NCBI GenBank assembly: GCA_021325575.1
Contig: JAJPGW010000005.1
Span: forward strand, 186,001-250,000
Reading direction: 5' to 3'
Length of the DNA stretch: 64,000 nucleotides
Origin: Gammaproteobacteria bacterium
GTDB lineage: Bacteria; Pseudomonadota; Gammaproteobacteria; DSM-16500
The notes beneath the pieces are model-generated. The model was not told the DNA's origin, did no database searches, and saw only the letters and a list, made by a program, of their open reading frames with translations. Within the stretch, counting starts at the first letter, position 1; the number at the start of each line of letters is the position of its first letter. Shown here piece by piece: positions 55,519 through 63,078 of this stretch. Position numbers and translations under genes: made by a program.

Positions 55519-55563
55519 TTACCAATGCTGCTCATTATGATGAGGGATTATTTCATATACAAG
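55519..55563 (-). pseudogene. Duplicated 3' end of hutG (15 codons)
   Basis: 45 bases that match 56843-56887 at 38 positions and encode LVYEIIPHHNEQHW and a stop, against LVYEIIHHHNEQHW in hutG. Thirteen of 14 residues agree. The two copies bracket the Fic gene; this one stays attached to hutU. Confidence 0.88.
55534..55562 (-). promoter_or_regulatory. Candidate hutU promoter inside the duplicated hutG end
   Basis: Read on the minus strand: TTGTAT (55562-55557), 17-base spacer, CATAAT (55539-55534). The corresponding -35 in the hutG copy is degraded, so only this copy looks promoter-like. Confidence 0.45.
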
Positions 55564-55616
55564 TTTTTCCCCATTGAGTTCTAACAAATTGATTTTATTG
55601 GTTTTAGCTTATAGGT

Positions 55617-55642
55617 GCGGTGAATAAATGAATAATCACCGC
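55617..55642. promoter_or_regulatory. Inverted repeat upstream of the Fic promoter
   Basis: Arms GCGGTGA and TCACCGC, seven perfect base pairs with a 12-base centre, located 20 bases before the -35 of the Fic gene. Possible operator; a hairpin without a T-run is less likely to terminate transcription. Confidence 0.45.
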
Positions 55643-55661
55643 AAAACTTGCGTAGAATATA

Positions 55662-55690
55662 TTGTCTATGCGGCGAATATGAACTATAAT
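55662..55690 (+). promoter_or_regulatory. Promoter of the Fic gene
   Basis: TTGTCT (55662-55667), 17-base spacer, TATAAT (55685-55690). The transcription start would be near 55697, downstream of the long-frame ATG at 55628 and upstream of the ATG at 55715, which fixes the start. Confidence 0.65.
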
Positions 55691-55714
55691 CTCAGTATTA
55701 AATGCGGAGATTAT

Positions 55715-56821
55715 ATGTATATCCATCAAAGAAAAGACTGGCCTCATTTCCATTGGGATCAAGCCAAACTGGTTGATCTACTGGCTGAAGTTCGTTATTT
55801 GCAAGGTCGATTATTAGGACGCATGGATGAACTAGGGTTTGAATTACGGGAAGAAGCCACCCTCGAAACACTTACAAAAGATGTAATAAAAACCAGCGAA
55901 ATTGAAGGCGAAAAATTAAATGACGAGCAAGTTCGATCTTCCATTGCAAAACGATTAGGTATGGATTTTAAAAACCAACCAACTAGTAATCGTAACGTCG
56001 AAGGTATCGTTGAAGTGATGCTTGATGCAATTCGTCATTATGACAAACCTCTCACAGAAGACAGATTATTAGGATGGCATGCTGCTCTGTTTCCAACAGG
56101 TAGAAGCGGCATGCAATTAATTAATGTCGGCCATTGGCGAACCTCGGCTAGCGGCCCAATGCAAGTTGTCTCCGGATCTTATGGACGACCCAAAGTGCAT
56201 TATGAAGCGCCAATTGCTGATCGATTAGAAAAAGAGATGGCTAATTTTATTCGCTGGTTTAATGATTCATCTGAAACTGACTTTGTTATTAGGTCAGCAT
56301 TAGCCCATTTCTGGTTTGTTACCATTCATCCTTTCGATGATGGCAACGGCAGAATTGCCCGTGCGTTAGCTGACATGATGTTAGCGAGAGCTGAAAAAAG
56401 TAAACAACGATTTTATAGCATGTCGAAACAGATCCAAATGGAGCGGAAAAGTTATTACGACGTGCTAGAAAAATGTCAAAAAGGTTCTGTAGATATTACA
56501 CCCTGGCTAGAATGGTTTTTAAATTGCATGAAACGCGCGATTAGTTCTTCTGATGATATTTTGCAAATTGTCTTAAAAAAAGCTAATTTTTGGAAAAAAT
56601 ATTTAGGCGAACCACTCAATGAACGACAACGTGCTATGATCAATCGTTTGTTCGATGGATTTGAGGGAAAACTTACTTCATCGAAATGGGCAAAAATAAC
56701 GAAATGCTCTCAAGATACAGCCCTTCGCGATATTAATGATTTGATTGAGCGTAAAATTTTATTAAAAGAGGAGGCAGGCGGTAGAAGTACGGGCTATATT
56801 CTTTGTAAAAACGGATACTAG
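55715..56821 (+). CDS. Fic-domain protein with N-terminal self-inhibitory motif
   Basis: 368 residues from the ATG at 55715, with GCGGAG just upstream; the frame is open to 55628 but that part precedes the predicted transcript. The N-terminal domain (MYIHQRKDWPHFHWD) is of the DUF4172 type. The inhibitory helix motif (S/T)xxxE(G/N) is present as TSEIEG (residues 60-65), and the Fic core is HPFDDGNGRIAR with catalytic His205. A C-terminal winged-helix-like part follows (SSKWAKITKCSQDTALRDIN). Fic enzymes transfer AMP to proteins; the target is unknown. It interrupts the hut genes between hutU and hutG. Confidence 0.93.
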   Translation: MYIHQRKDWPHFHWDQAKLVDLLAEVRYLQGRLLGRMDELGFELREEATLETLTKDVIKTSEIEGEKLNDEQVRSSIAKRLGMDFKNQPTSNRNVEGIVEVMLDAIRHYDKPLTEDRLLGWHAALFPTGRSGMQLINVGHWRTSASGPMQVVSGSYGRPKVHYEAPIADRLEKEMANFIRWFNDSSETDFVIRSALAHFWFVTIHPFDDGNGRIARALADMMLARAEKSKQRFYSMSKQIQMERKSYYDVLEKCQKGSVDITPWLEWFLNCMKRAISSSDDILQIVLKKANFWKKYLGEPLNERQRAMINRLFDGFEGKLTSSKWAKITKCSQDTALRDINDLIERKILLKEEAGGRSTGYILCKNGY

Positions 56822-56842
56822 AACTCGCCTGCATCTTATCAA

Positions 56843-57829
56843 TTACCAATGTTGTTCATTATGATGATGAATAATTTCATAAACGAGATTCGCAGCCAGT
56901 TTCGCCGTGCATTGATCGAAATCGTAACGCGGACACAGTTCAGCAATATCGTAACTCACCACTTTTCCGGATGCCGCAAGTTGACGTACCAAAGGAATTA
57001 CATGCCACGGTAGCAATCCGAGGGGTTGAATCGCGCTAACCCCTGGCGCTGTCGATGCTGCAAACACATCTAAGCATAGACTCGTGTACACCAGTTCATT
57101 TTGATCAATCACTCGATCAATAAAATCGATGGATTTTTCAAATTGTCCTTGATGCAATTCATCGGCGAGCATTACCTTTGCATTGAATTGTTTTGCCGTT
57201 TCGAATAATTGTCGGATATTGCCTGCGTGCTGAATGCCGACGCAATTGTAATCGAGACGACGTTTATTTTTTTCATGTGCTTTTGCGATTTGTAAAAAAG
57301 GCGTGCCTGATGACCCTTTTTCATGCGGCAAGAGGGGTCGCATATCAAAATGCGCATCAAAATTAATGATGCCGATATTTTTTTTGGGAAAGGCAGATGC
57401 AATGCCTTGATAATGTCCCCAGGCAATTTCATGACCGCCGCCGAGCAAGATGGGTTTAATTTTGTGTTCTAATAAAATCGCGACCACTTCGCCTAAGGCT
57501 TTCTGAGAAGTTTCAAGATCACCGTCCGCACAAGTAATGCTACCTACATCGATACAGGAGAAATTTTGTTTTTGCACAGGAAGTTTTGCTAATGCTTGTC
57601 GCAAGGCAGTCGGGCCTTCGGCAGCACCCACACGACCTAAATTCCGTCTGACGCCTTCATCACACCTAAACCCAAGCAACGCAAACGTCGGTTGCTTAAT
57701 TTCCAAACTCGGGCCTTCCAATAAATTCACTAATTGCATGATCTGAAAAAAACAGGAGTTCGGCGGCGTATCAGCGCGGCCTTGCCAAAGCGTCGGGTCC
57801 GGCGGTAAATAACGGGTATTCCATATCAT
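56843..57829 (-). CDS. hutG: Formimidoylglutamase (arginase family)
   Basis: 328 residues of the ureohydrolase fold. Metal ligands are His133 (GGGHEIAWGH) and Asp158-His160-Asp162 (NFDAHFD). The second motif reads SLCLDVFAASTAPGVSA, so the first aspartate of the usual D-x-D is Cys252 while Asp254 remains. The GGGHEIAWGH and APGVSA forms point to HutG rather than arginase. It turns formimidoylglutamate into glutamate and formamide. Its 3' end is duplicated next to hutU. Divergent from hutI. Confidence 0.93.
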   Translation of the reverse strand: MIWNTRYLPPDPTLWQGRADTPPNSCFFQIMQLVNLLEGPSLEIKQPTFALLGFRCDEGVRRNLGRVGAAEGPTALRQALAKLPVQKQNFSCIDVGSITCADGDLETSQKALGEVVAILLEHKIKPILLGGGHEIAWGHYQGIASAFPKKNIGIINFDAHFDMRPLLPHEKGSSGTPFLQIAKAHEKNKRRLDYNCVGIQHAGNIRQLFETAKQFNAKVMLADELHQGQFEKSIDFIDRVIDQNELVYTSLCLDVFAASTAPGVSAIQPLGLLPWHVIPLVRQLAASGKVVSYDIAELCPRYDFDQCTAKLAANLVYEIIHHHNEQHW

Positions 57830-57879
57830 AATTATTCATGCTCAAATGTGTGTTGCTACTATTGTAAAGGTCTTCTGTA

Positions 57880-59109
57880 ATGAATAACAAGCGATGGGAT
57901 GTTCTGTATATAAACGCTACAGCGGTGACTTGTGCAGGCGACGCGCAATCAGCCTATGGCATTATTGAAAATGCTGCGATTGGCATCCTGGATGGCAAAA
58001 TTTGCTGGCTGGGGCCTGAAGCGACACTGCCTAACCTTCCTGCCTTACTCAGCGATCATATTATTGATGCCGAAGGGCGATGCATTACACCTGGTCTCAT
58101 TGATTGTCACACGCACCTTGTTTATGCGGGGAATCGTTCGCATGAATTTGAAATGCGTTTAAAAGGCGCGACTTACGAAGAAATTGCGAAAGCGGGCGGC
58201 GGCATTCGCTCTACCGTTTCCGCAACGCGTGCAGCTTCAGAAGATGAATTATTCGAACAAAGTTTAAAACGCGCGAAAGCATTAGTCGCAAATGGTGTCA
58301 CCACCATTGAAATTAAATCCGGTTATGGATTAAATCTTGAAACAGAATTAAAAATTTTACGCGTCGCAAAAAAAATAGGTGAAACCTTACGAATCACCAT
58401 TGTTCCCACTTTTTTAGGCGCACACACTGTGCCAGAAGAATTCCACGGACGCGCCGATGATTATATTCATTATGTCATCGAAGAAATGTTACCTCGCGTT
58501 GCCGAAGAAAATCTAGCAAAACGTGTCGATGTTTTTTGCGAAAAAATTGCTTTTTCGCTGGCACAAACAGAAAAAGTTTTTGCAGCAGCTCAAAAATATA
58601 ATTTAGCGATCACCTGTCATGCAGAACAGTTATCTGATTCTGGTAGCGCTGCCCTTTCTGCAAAATATAATGCCCAATCGGTTGATCATCTGGAATTTTT
58701 ATCAAAAAAAAGTGTTGCTGCATTAGCACAATCCGGCAGTGTTGCGGTTTTATTGCCGGGTGCATTTTATTTTTTACGTGAAAAACAATTACCATCGGTT
58801 GATCTTTTGCGTGAACACAAAATTCCGATTGCGATTGCAACTGATTGCAATCCTGGGACATCACCAACCACTTCCTTAACCATAATGATGAATATGGCCT
58901 GCACTTTATTTCGTCTAACGCCCGAAGAAGCCCTATTGGGCGTGACCCGTCATGCGGCGAAAGCATTAGGACTTTTACAAACTCACGGAACCCTCGAGCT
59001 TGGCAAAAAAGCGGATATCGCACTATGGGATATCAAACATCCGGCGGAATTAGCTTATCAAATCGGCGGAAACACCTGCATGGGTGTGAGCACATTTTTG
59101 ACAAATTAA
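57880..59109 (+). CDS. hutI: Imidazolonepropionase
   Basis: 409 residues, amidohydrolase fold. Metal-binding HTHLVYAG near residue 76, TCHAEQLSDSGSA, and the catalytic Asp in ATDCNPGTSPTTS. It opens the imidazolone ring to formimidoylglutamate, the third step of histidine breakdown. It is transcribed away from hutG, about 50 bases apart. No hutC repressor gene is present in the window. Confidence 0.98.
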   Translation: MNNKRWDVLYINATAVTCAGDAQSAYGIIENAAIGILDGKICWLGPEATLPNLPALLSDHIIDAEGRCITPGLIDCHTHLVYAGNRSHEFEMRLKGATYEEIAKAGGGIRSTVSATRAASEDELFEQSLKRAKALVANGVTTIEIKSGYGLNLETELKILRVAKKIGETLRITIVPTFLGAHTVPEEFHGRADDYIHYVIEEMLPRVAEENLAKRVDVFCEKIAFSLAQTEKVFAAAQKYNLAITCHAEQLSDSGSAALSAKYNAQSVDHLEFLSKKSVAALAQSGSVAVLLPGAFYFLREKQLPSVDLLREHKIPIAIATDCNPGTSPTTSLTIMMNMACTLFRLTPEEALLGVTRHAAKALGLLQTHGTLELGKKADIALWDIKHPAELAYQIGGNTCMGVSTFLTN

Positions 59110-59197
59110 TCATGTGAAAAACTAGCTCTTAAGCTTCGCTTAATCTTTGGTTGGGTAAAATACTCCTTATTTTTAACCCATCAGGCGAGACGAGGCC

Positions 59198-61045
59198 ATG
59201 CAAAGTCCAAAATTATTAGACGATATCGAGACTAGACAAAAATTATTAATTTCACTTCTTAATATAATGCGGGAAATACTACAAAATACTCAACGAAACC
59301 TCACGGGAATTGACTATAGTAAATTAAACGATGCATTCGCTCAATTTAAAAAAAATTATATACAAAATTTAACCTTAGCGTTTGATGTAGATCCTGAATT
59401 TGCGCAGTTTGTTATGTCTTCTGATAGTGTCGACGGATTACTTCAAAAAGAGTCACAAAGACTGGCGGAACATCAACGTCAACTGCAAAAACGTAAGTCA
59501 GCATGGATGAACATATATGATCTTGCGACCCAAATTCGCGACGCTGATGCTAAGTCAATGTGCGGAAATCTGAGAGCGCAAGCTGCGAATGCTTCTGAAA
59601 CCAAAGCGAATGGAACGGCACCTGATCAAAAGGCTGCAATTGCGCCAAATCCGCTACAGCAAATTATTATTTTTGCGCCTTATGAGAGCATAGAAATAAG
59701 CATTGATTTTACCGTAGGGGTTATTCTGGATCTTTTAAGGCGCTATGAAAATGCGCTTATTCCTTACGAGATGGCTAACTCATATGTTCAGTTCTTTGTT
59801 AACAGTAGTGAAGTCTTAAAAAAAATAGCTTTGCTTAGATATCCAGCCGAATTTCATCTCGATCAATCGGATATCGTCCGAATAGAAAAAGTACCTATGA
59901 TGGTATCCTCCATGACACATAGGCAAGCCGCTGCATTCTTGTCACAAATGTCCTCAACCGATGCAAAAGCAGAACAAGAAAAACAAGACGCAATTGCGAA
60001 GATTTTAAGCCAAGCTCCAGAAGACGCGCCCGCAAACCCAAAAAAGAAAAAGAAAAGACACAAACCTAAATCGGCTGCAAATCCAGCATCACCAGAATCA
60101 AAAGCAGCCGAACAGCCGAAAAAATCCGAAGACCCAAAAAAACCGGAAACAGTAAAAAAACCAAATCGTGATAAAACACAGAAAAAACAACAACAGCAAC
60201 CTACTCCAAAAAAACCAAAAAAATCCGCTGCGGATTTAAAAGCAGAAAGAGAGTGGGAATTAAGGCTGGCAAAAAAACGCGAGGAAGAAGCAGCTGACGC
60301 GAGAAAAAAAGCAGAAAAAAAGGCAGCTGAAGATCAACTTGAATTAAAACGACAACGAGCAGAAGAACAACGTCAATTTCAACTCCGCAAAGAATGGGCG
60401 GAAGAAAAAAGACGTCAAGCACAAGAAGCAGCAAATAAAAATACTATGGCTGAAGCAGCACGTCTTGAAAAAGAAAAACAAAATAAAATTGCTGTACAAC
60501 CCGCAGTACTGCCAAAACCTGAAGACAGGAAAGATAAAAAAAATGACAAGCTAGCCGATGATGCAAAACTTCAGAGACCTTCATCCGTTTCCCATGATCC
60601 TATAAAATTGCTCAATCTATTTTTAGGCAAGGCAGAAAATCATCCTCGATTTCATTGTCACCCAGAGGGCCAAAAAGAATTTCAGATTTATCTTGAAGCC
60701 GATCAAAAAGATAATGAACAAGAAAAACTGGAGCGAGCAGGAATTACTTTTACACCCATCGCCATGCCAGCGGGCATCCCGGGCGGATTAAATCTATCCT
60801 ATAATTGCATCATTGACTTTACACCCGAGATTTTACAAAAATTAAAAAAGAAACCGGGTGAAGAAAAAGCTCCCCTTAAAAACCCTGCAGCGAAGGATGA
60901 AAATTCAAAACCAAGTGTTGCGGGTCACTTTGGAAAAGAGGCTTTTCCAATACTACCCATGCTCCCCGCCACTCGATACACAGGCGATTCTCCCGCAAAT
61001 CAAGCGGAAGAAGAAGATCGAGGTTTCGGCTTTTATGGATCTTAA
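59198..61045 (+). CDS. Lysine/glutamate-rich coiled-coil effector-like protein
   Basis: 615 residues. Residues 1-280 are helical and partly globular. About 285-460 is a very charged Lys-Pro-Ala-Glu region with long coiled-coil character (KKKKKRHKPKS, KKREEEAADARKKAEKKAAE in part). Residues about 460-560 form a compact domain (NLFLGKAENHPRFHCHPEGQ, NLSYNCIIDFTPEILQKL) of unknown type. GACGAGG precedes the ATG. No signal peptide. It lies after hutI. Probably an exported effector by analogy with neighbours; function not known. Confidence 0.8.
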   Translation: MQSPKLLDDIETRQKLLISLLNIMREILQNTQRNLTGIDYSKLNDAFAQFKKNYIQNLTLAFDVDPEFAQFVMSSDSVDGLLQKESQRLAEHQRQLQKRKSAWMNIYDLATQIRDADAKSMCGNLRAQAANASETKANGTAPDQKAAIAPNPLQQIIIFAPYESIEISIDFTVGVILDLLRRYENALIPYEMANSYVQFFVNSSEVLKKIALLRYPAEFHLDQSDIVRIEKVPMMVSSMTHRQAAAFLSQMSSTDAKAEQEKQDAIAKILSQAPEDAPANPKKKKKRHKPKSAANPASPESKAAEQPKKSEDPKKPETVKKPNRDKTQKKQQQQPTPKKPKKSAADLKAEREWELRLAKKREEEAADARKKAEKKAAEDQLELKRQRAEEQRQFQLRKEWAEEKRRQAQEAANKNTMAEAARLEKEKQNKIAVQPAVLPKPEDRKDKKNDKLADDAKLQRPSSVSHDPIKLLNLFLGKAENHPRFHCHPEGQKEFQIYLEADQKDNEQEKLERAGITFTPIAMPAGIPGGLNLSYNCIIDFTPEILQKLKKKPGEEKAPLKNPAAKDENSKPSVAGHFGKEAFPILPMLPATRYTGDSPANQAEEEDRGFGFYGS

Positions 61046-61078
61046 AAAACTCCTGTTTCGCGCTTGAATAAAAATCGG

Positions 61079-61084
61079 TATAAT
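61079..61084 (+). promoter_or_regulatory. -10 element of the TauE-like gene
   Basis: TATAAT overlaps an in-frame ATG at 61083, so transcription should begin near 61091 and the true start must lie downstream, most likely the ATG at 61122. Confidence 0.5.
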
Positions 61085-61121
61085 GCATGTTCAATTTTTA
61101 TCCTATTATGCCGATTTTTAT

Positions 61122-62000
61122 ATGTTATTGAATTATTTACATCATTTTTTATTGCCGGTCCTGTTTTTGACAGGGCTCACGGCAGGCACCGTGGATGCCA
61201 TTGCCGGCGGCGGTGGCTTAATTAGCCTGCCAGTGCTATTGGGTTTAGGCATTCCCCCACATCTCGCCCTGGGGACCAATAAACTTCAAAGCTCGTTCGG
61301 GACTTCGGTCGCAACCTTTAGTTTTTATAAAAAAGGCTATTTTTCACTAAAAAATTCCTATCAGGGATTATTATTTGGTCTGTTGGGCGCAGCCAGTGGC
61401 GCCTATATCAGCCAACTCATCAGCGGCAGTATTTTAAATAAAATCATCCCTATTCTTTTATTCATGATTTTAATTTACGTGTTGCTTGCGCCAAAAAAAT
61501 GGGAAGAAGACCACCATCCTAAAATGAATGAATTGTTATTTTTTAGCATCACAGGTTTTGCGCTAGGATTTTATGATGGATTTTTTGGACCGGGCACGGG
61601 TTCCTTCTGGGTTTTTGGCCTCACTTTTTTCATGGGCTATAATTTAATAAAAGCCACCGCCTACACTAAACTTTTTAATTTAAACAGCAATCTCGTGGCC
61701 CTCGCCTGCTTTGCCATCGGCCACAATGTGGATTATCGAATTGGTTGTGTGATGGCTGCCGGCCAATTGATAGGCGGACGCTTGGGTGCCAAATTAGCGA
61801 TAAAAAACGGCGCTGAATTCATACGCCCGATTTTTGTTATGGTCGTGACCGCCACTATTTTCACTTTGATTTATAAAAATTTCGTCGGACTGCATCACTA
61901 CATAGCGCAAATGATTTTAGGATTTGCTATCCTAATGACTGCGACGATCATTTTTTTCTGGAGTACGCGCAAAGGGAAGACGGTATCGGCTGAAAAATAG
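61122..62000 (+). CDS. TauE/SafE-family membrane permease
   Basis: 292 residues from the ATG at 61122 (MLLNYLHHFLLPVLFLTGL); the ATG at 61083 overlaps a -10 element and was not chosen. About eight membrane helices. The family motifs are repeated in two halves: GTVDAIAGGGGLISLPVLL with LALGTNKLQSSFGT, and FYDGFFGPGTGSFWVFGL with ATAYTKLFNLNSN. Members export small sulphur-containing or other organic anions; substrate unknown. Co-directional with the GH18 gene 11 bases downstream. Confidence 0.93.
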   Translation: MLLNYLHHFLLPVLFLTGLTAGTVDAIAGGGGLISLPVLLGLGIPPHLALGTNKLQSSFGTSVATFSFYKKGYFSLKNSYQGLLFGLLGAASGAYISQLISGSILNKIIPILLFMILIYVLLAPKKWEEDHHPKMNELLFFSITGFALGFYDGFFGPGTGSFWVFGLTFFMGYNLIKATAYTKLFNLNSNLVALACFAIGHNVDYRIGCVMAAGQLIGGRLGAKLAIKNGAEFIRPIFVMVVTATIFTLIYKNFVGLHHYIAQMILGFAILMTATIIFFWSTRKGKTVSAEK

Positions 62001-62010
62001 GAGCTCGGCA

Positions 62011-63078
62011 ATGAAAAGCATTACCCTCTTGACGCTACTTATTTTTTCTCTCTTTTTTAGCATGCAAAGTTACGCCACCGAAACCGTTTTTTATATCTTA
62101 CGCAGCAACTCCCCAGCAAAAATCACCAGCATGGAAAATTCCTTAGAAAGCCTTAAAAAAAATTATCACGCGATTAATATTCTGATTTCTCAAGCCTATC
62201 AAATCGATGAAAACGGTATTGTGTCAGGTTTTATTGACAATGATGTAATCCACTTTACCAAAGATCATTCCATAAAATTAATGGCACTTGTCACTAATGT
62301 GGGTTTCGATAAAGAAAAAGTTAAAAAATTTCTAGGCAATCCTGAAGCACAAAAAAAAGCATTAGATACCATTTTAACTTCATGCCAAAAAAATCATTAC
62401 TATGGCGTGCAATTTGATTTTGAAATGGTCGCACTCGACAATCGCGACCAGCTTACAGAATTTTATAAAAATGCCGCTAATTTGTTGCATCAAGCCGGAT
62501 TCAAAGTGAGCTTTGCCATTGCGCCGGTTGTTTCAGAGGGTCCTTTTAATTCGGATTTTTTAAAAGCAGTTTATACTAATTGGCAAGGCGCTTATGATTT
62601 ACAAACATTAAATCAATATTGTGATTTTGTGACCGTCATGACCTATAACCAGCACGCCGGGAAAACCACACCAGGACCGACAGCCACAACACCCTGGATG
62701 GAAGCGGTGATCAAAAACCTTTTACAATACATTCCAGCAGAAAAAATTTCTTTAGGCATTCCTGTTTATTCTGGATACTGGTCAACCGGAAAAAATCCCG
62801 ATGATCCCGACCAAAAAATCACGGCCTACTCCGTGGGAATCGATTATGAAAAAGCGAGCTATCTCCTTAAAAAATTTAATGGCAAATTAATTTGGAATAG
62901 CAAAAATCAATTTAATTATTCGTTTTTTGAAAATAATTGGTTATTTGAGTATCTATTCATTGAAGACGCAAAATCTTTTCAGGCAAAACTCGCTCTTGCA
63001 AAAAAATGTCATTTGCGCGGCATTTCGGTATTTTATATCGGTATTGAAGATCCCCATATTTGGCCAGAATTAGCCTAA
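62011..63078 (+). CDS. Exported GH18-family (chitinase-like) protein
   Basis: 355 residues with a signal peptide (MKSITLLTLLIFSLFFSMQS, then YA). The TIM-barrel active-site strand is YYGVQFDFEMV, the D-x-x-D-x-D-x-E motif with the last Asp and catalytic Glu138 kept, and MTYNQH and LGIPVYSGYW follow as in YaaH-like GH18 proteins. It may cleave glycans such as peptidoglycan or chitin; substrate unknown. GGAG precedes the ATG. The stop overlaps the convergent ABC permease by four bases. Confidence 0.9.
   Translation: MKSITLLTLLIFSLFFSMQSYATETVFYILRSNSPAKITSMENSLESLKKNYHAINILISQAYQIDENGIVSGFIDNDVIHFTKDHSIKLMALVTNVGFDKEKVKKFLGNPEAQKKALDTILTSCQKNHYYGVQFDFEMVALDNRDQLTEFYKNAANLLHQAGFKVSFAIAPVVSEGPFNSDFLKAVYTNWQGAYDLQTLNQYCDFVTVMTYNQHAGKTTPGPTATTPWMEAVIKNLLQYIPAEKISLGIPVYSGYWSTGKNPDDPDQKITAYSVGIDYEKASYLLKKFNGKLIWNSKNQFNYSFFENNWLFEYLFIEDAKSFQAKLALAKKCHLRGISVFYIGIEDPHIWPELA

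Noticed and set aside
55628-55714. Longer start for the Fic gene at 55628
   Set aside because: It lies upstream of the predicted transcription start near 55697 and lacks a ribosome-binding site, while the ATG at 55715 has one.
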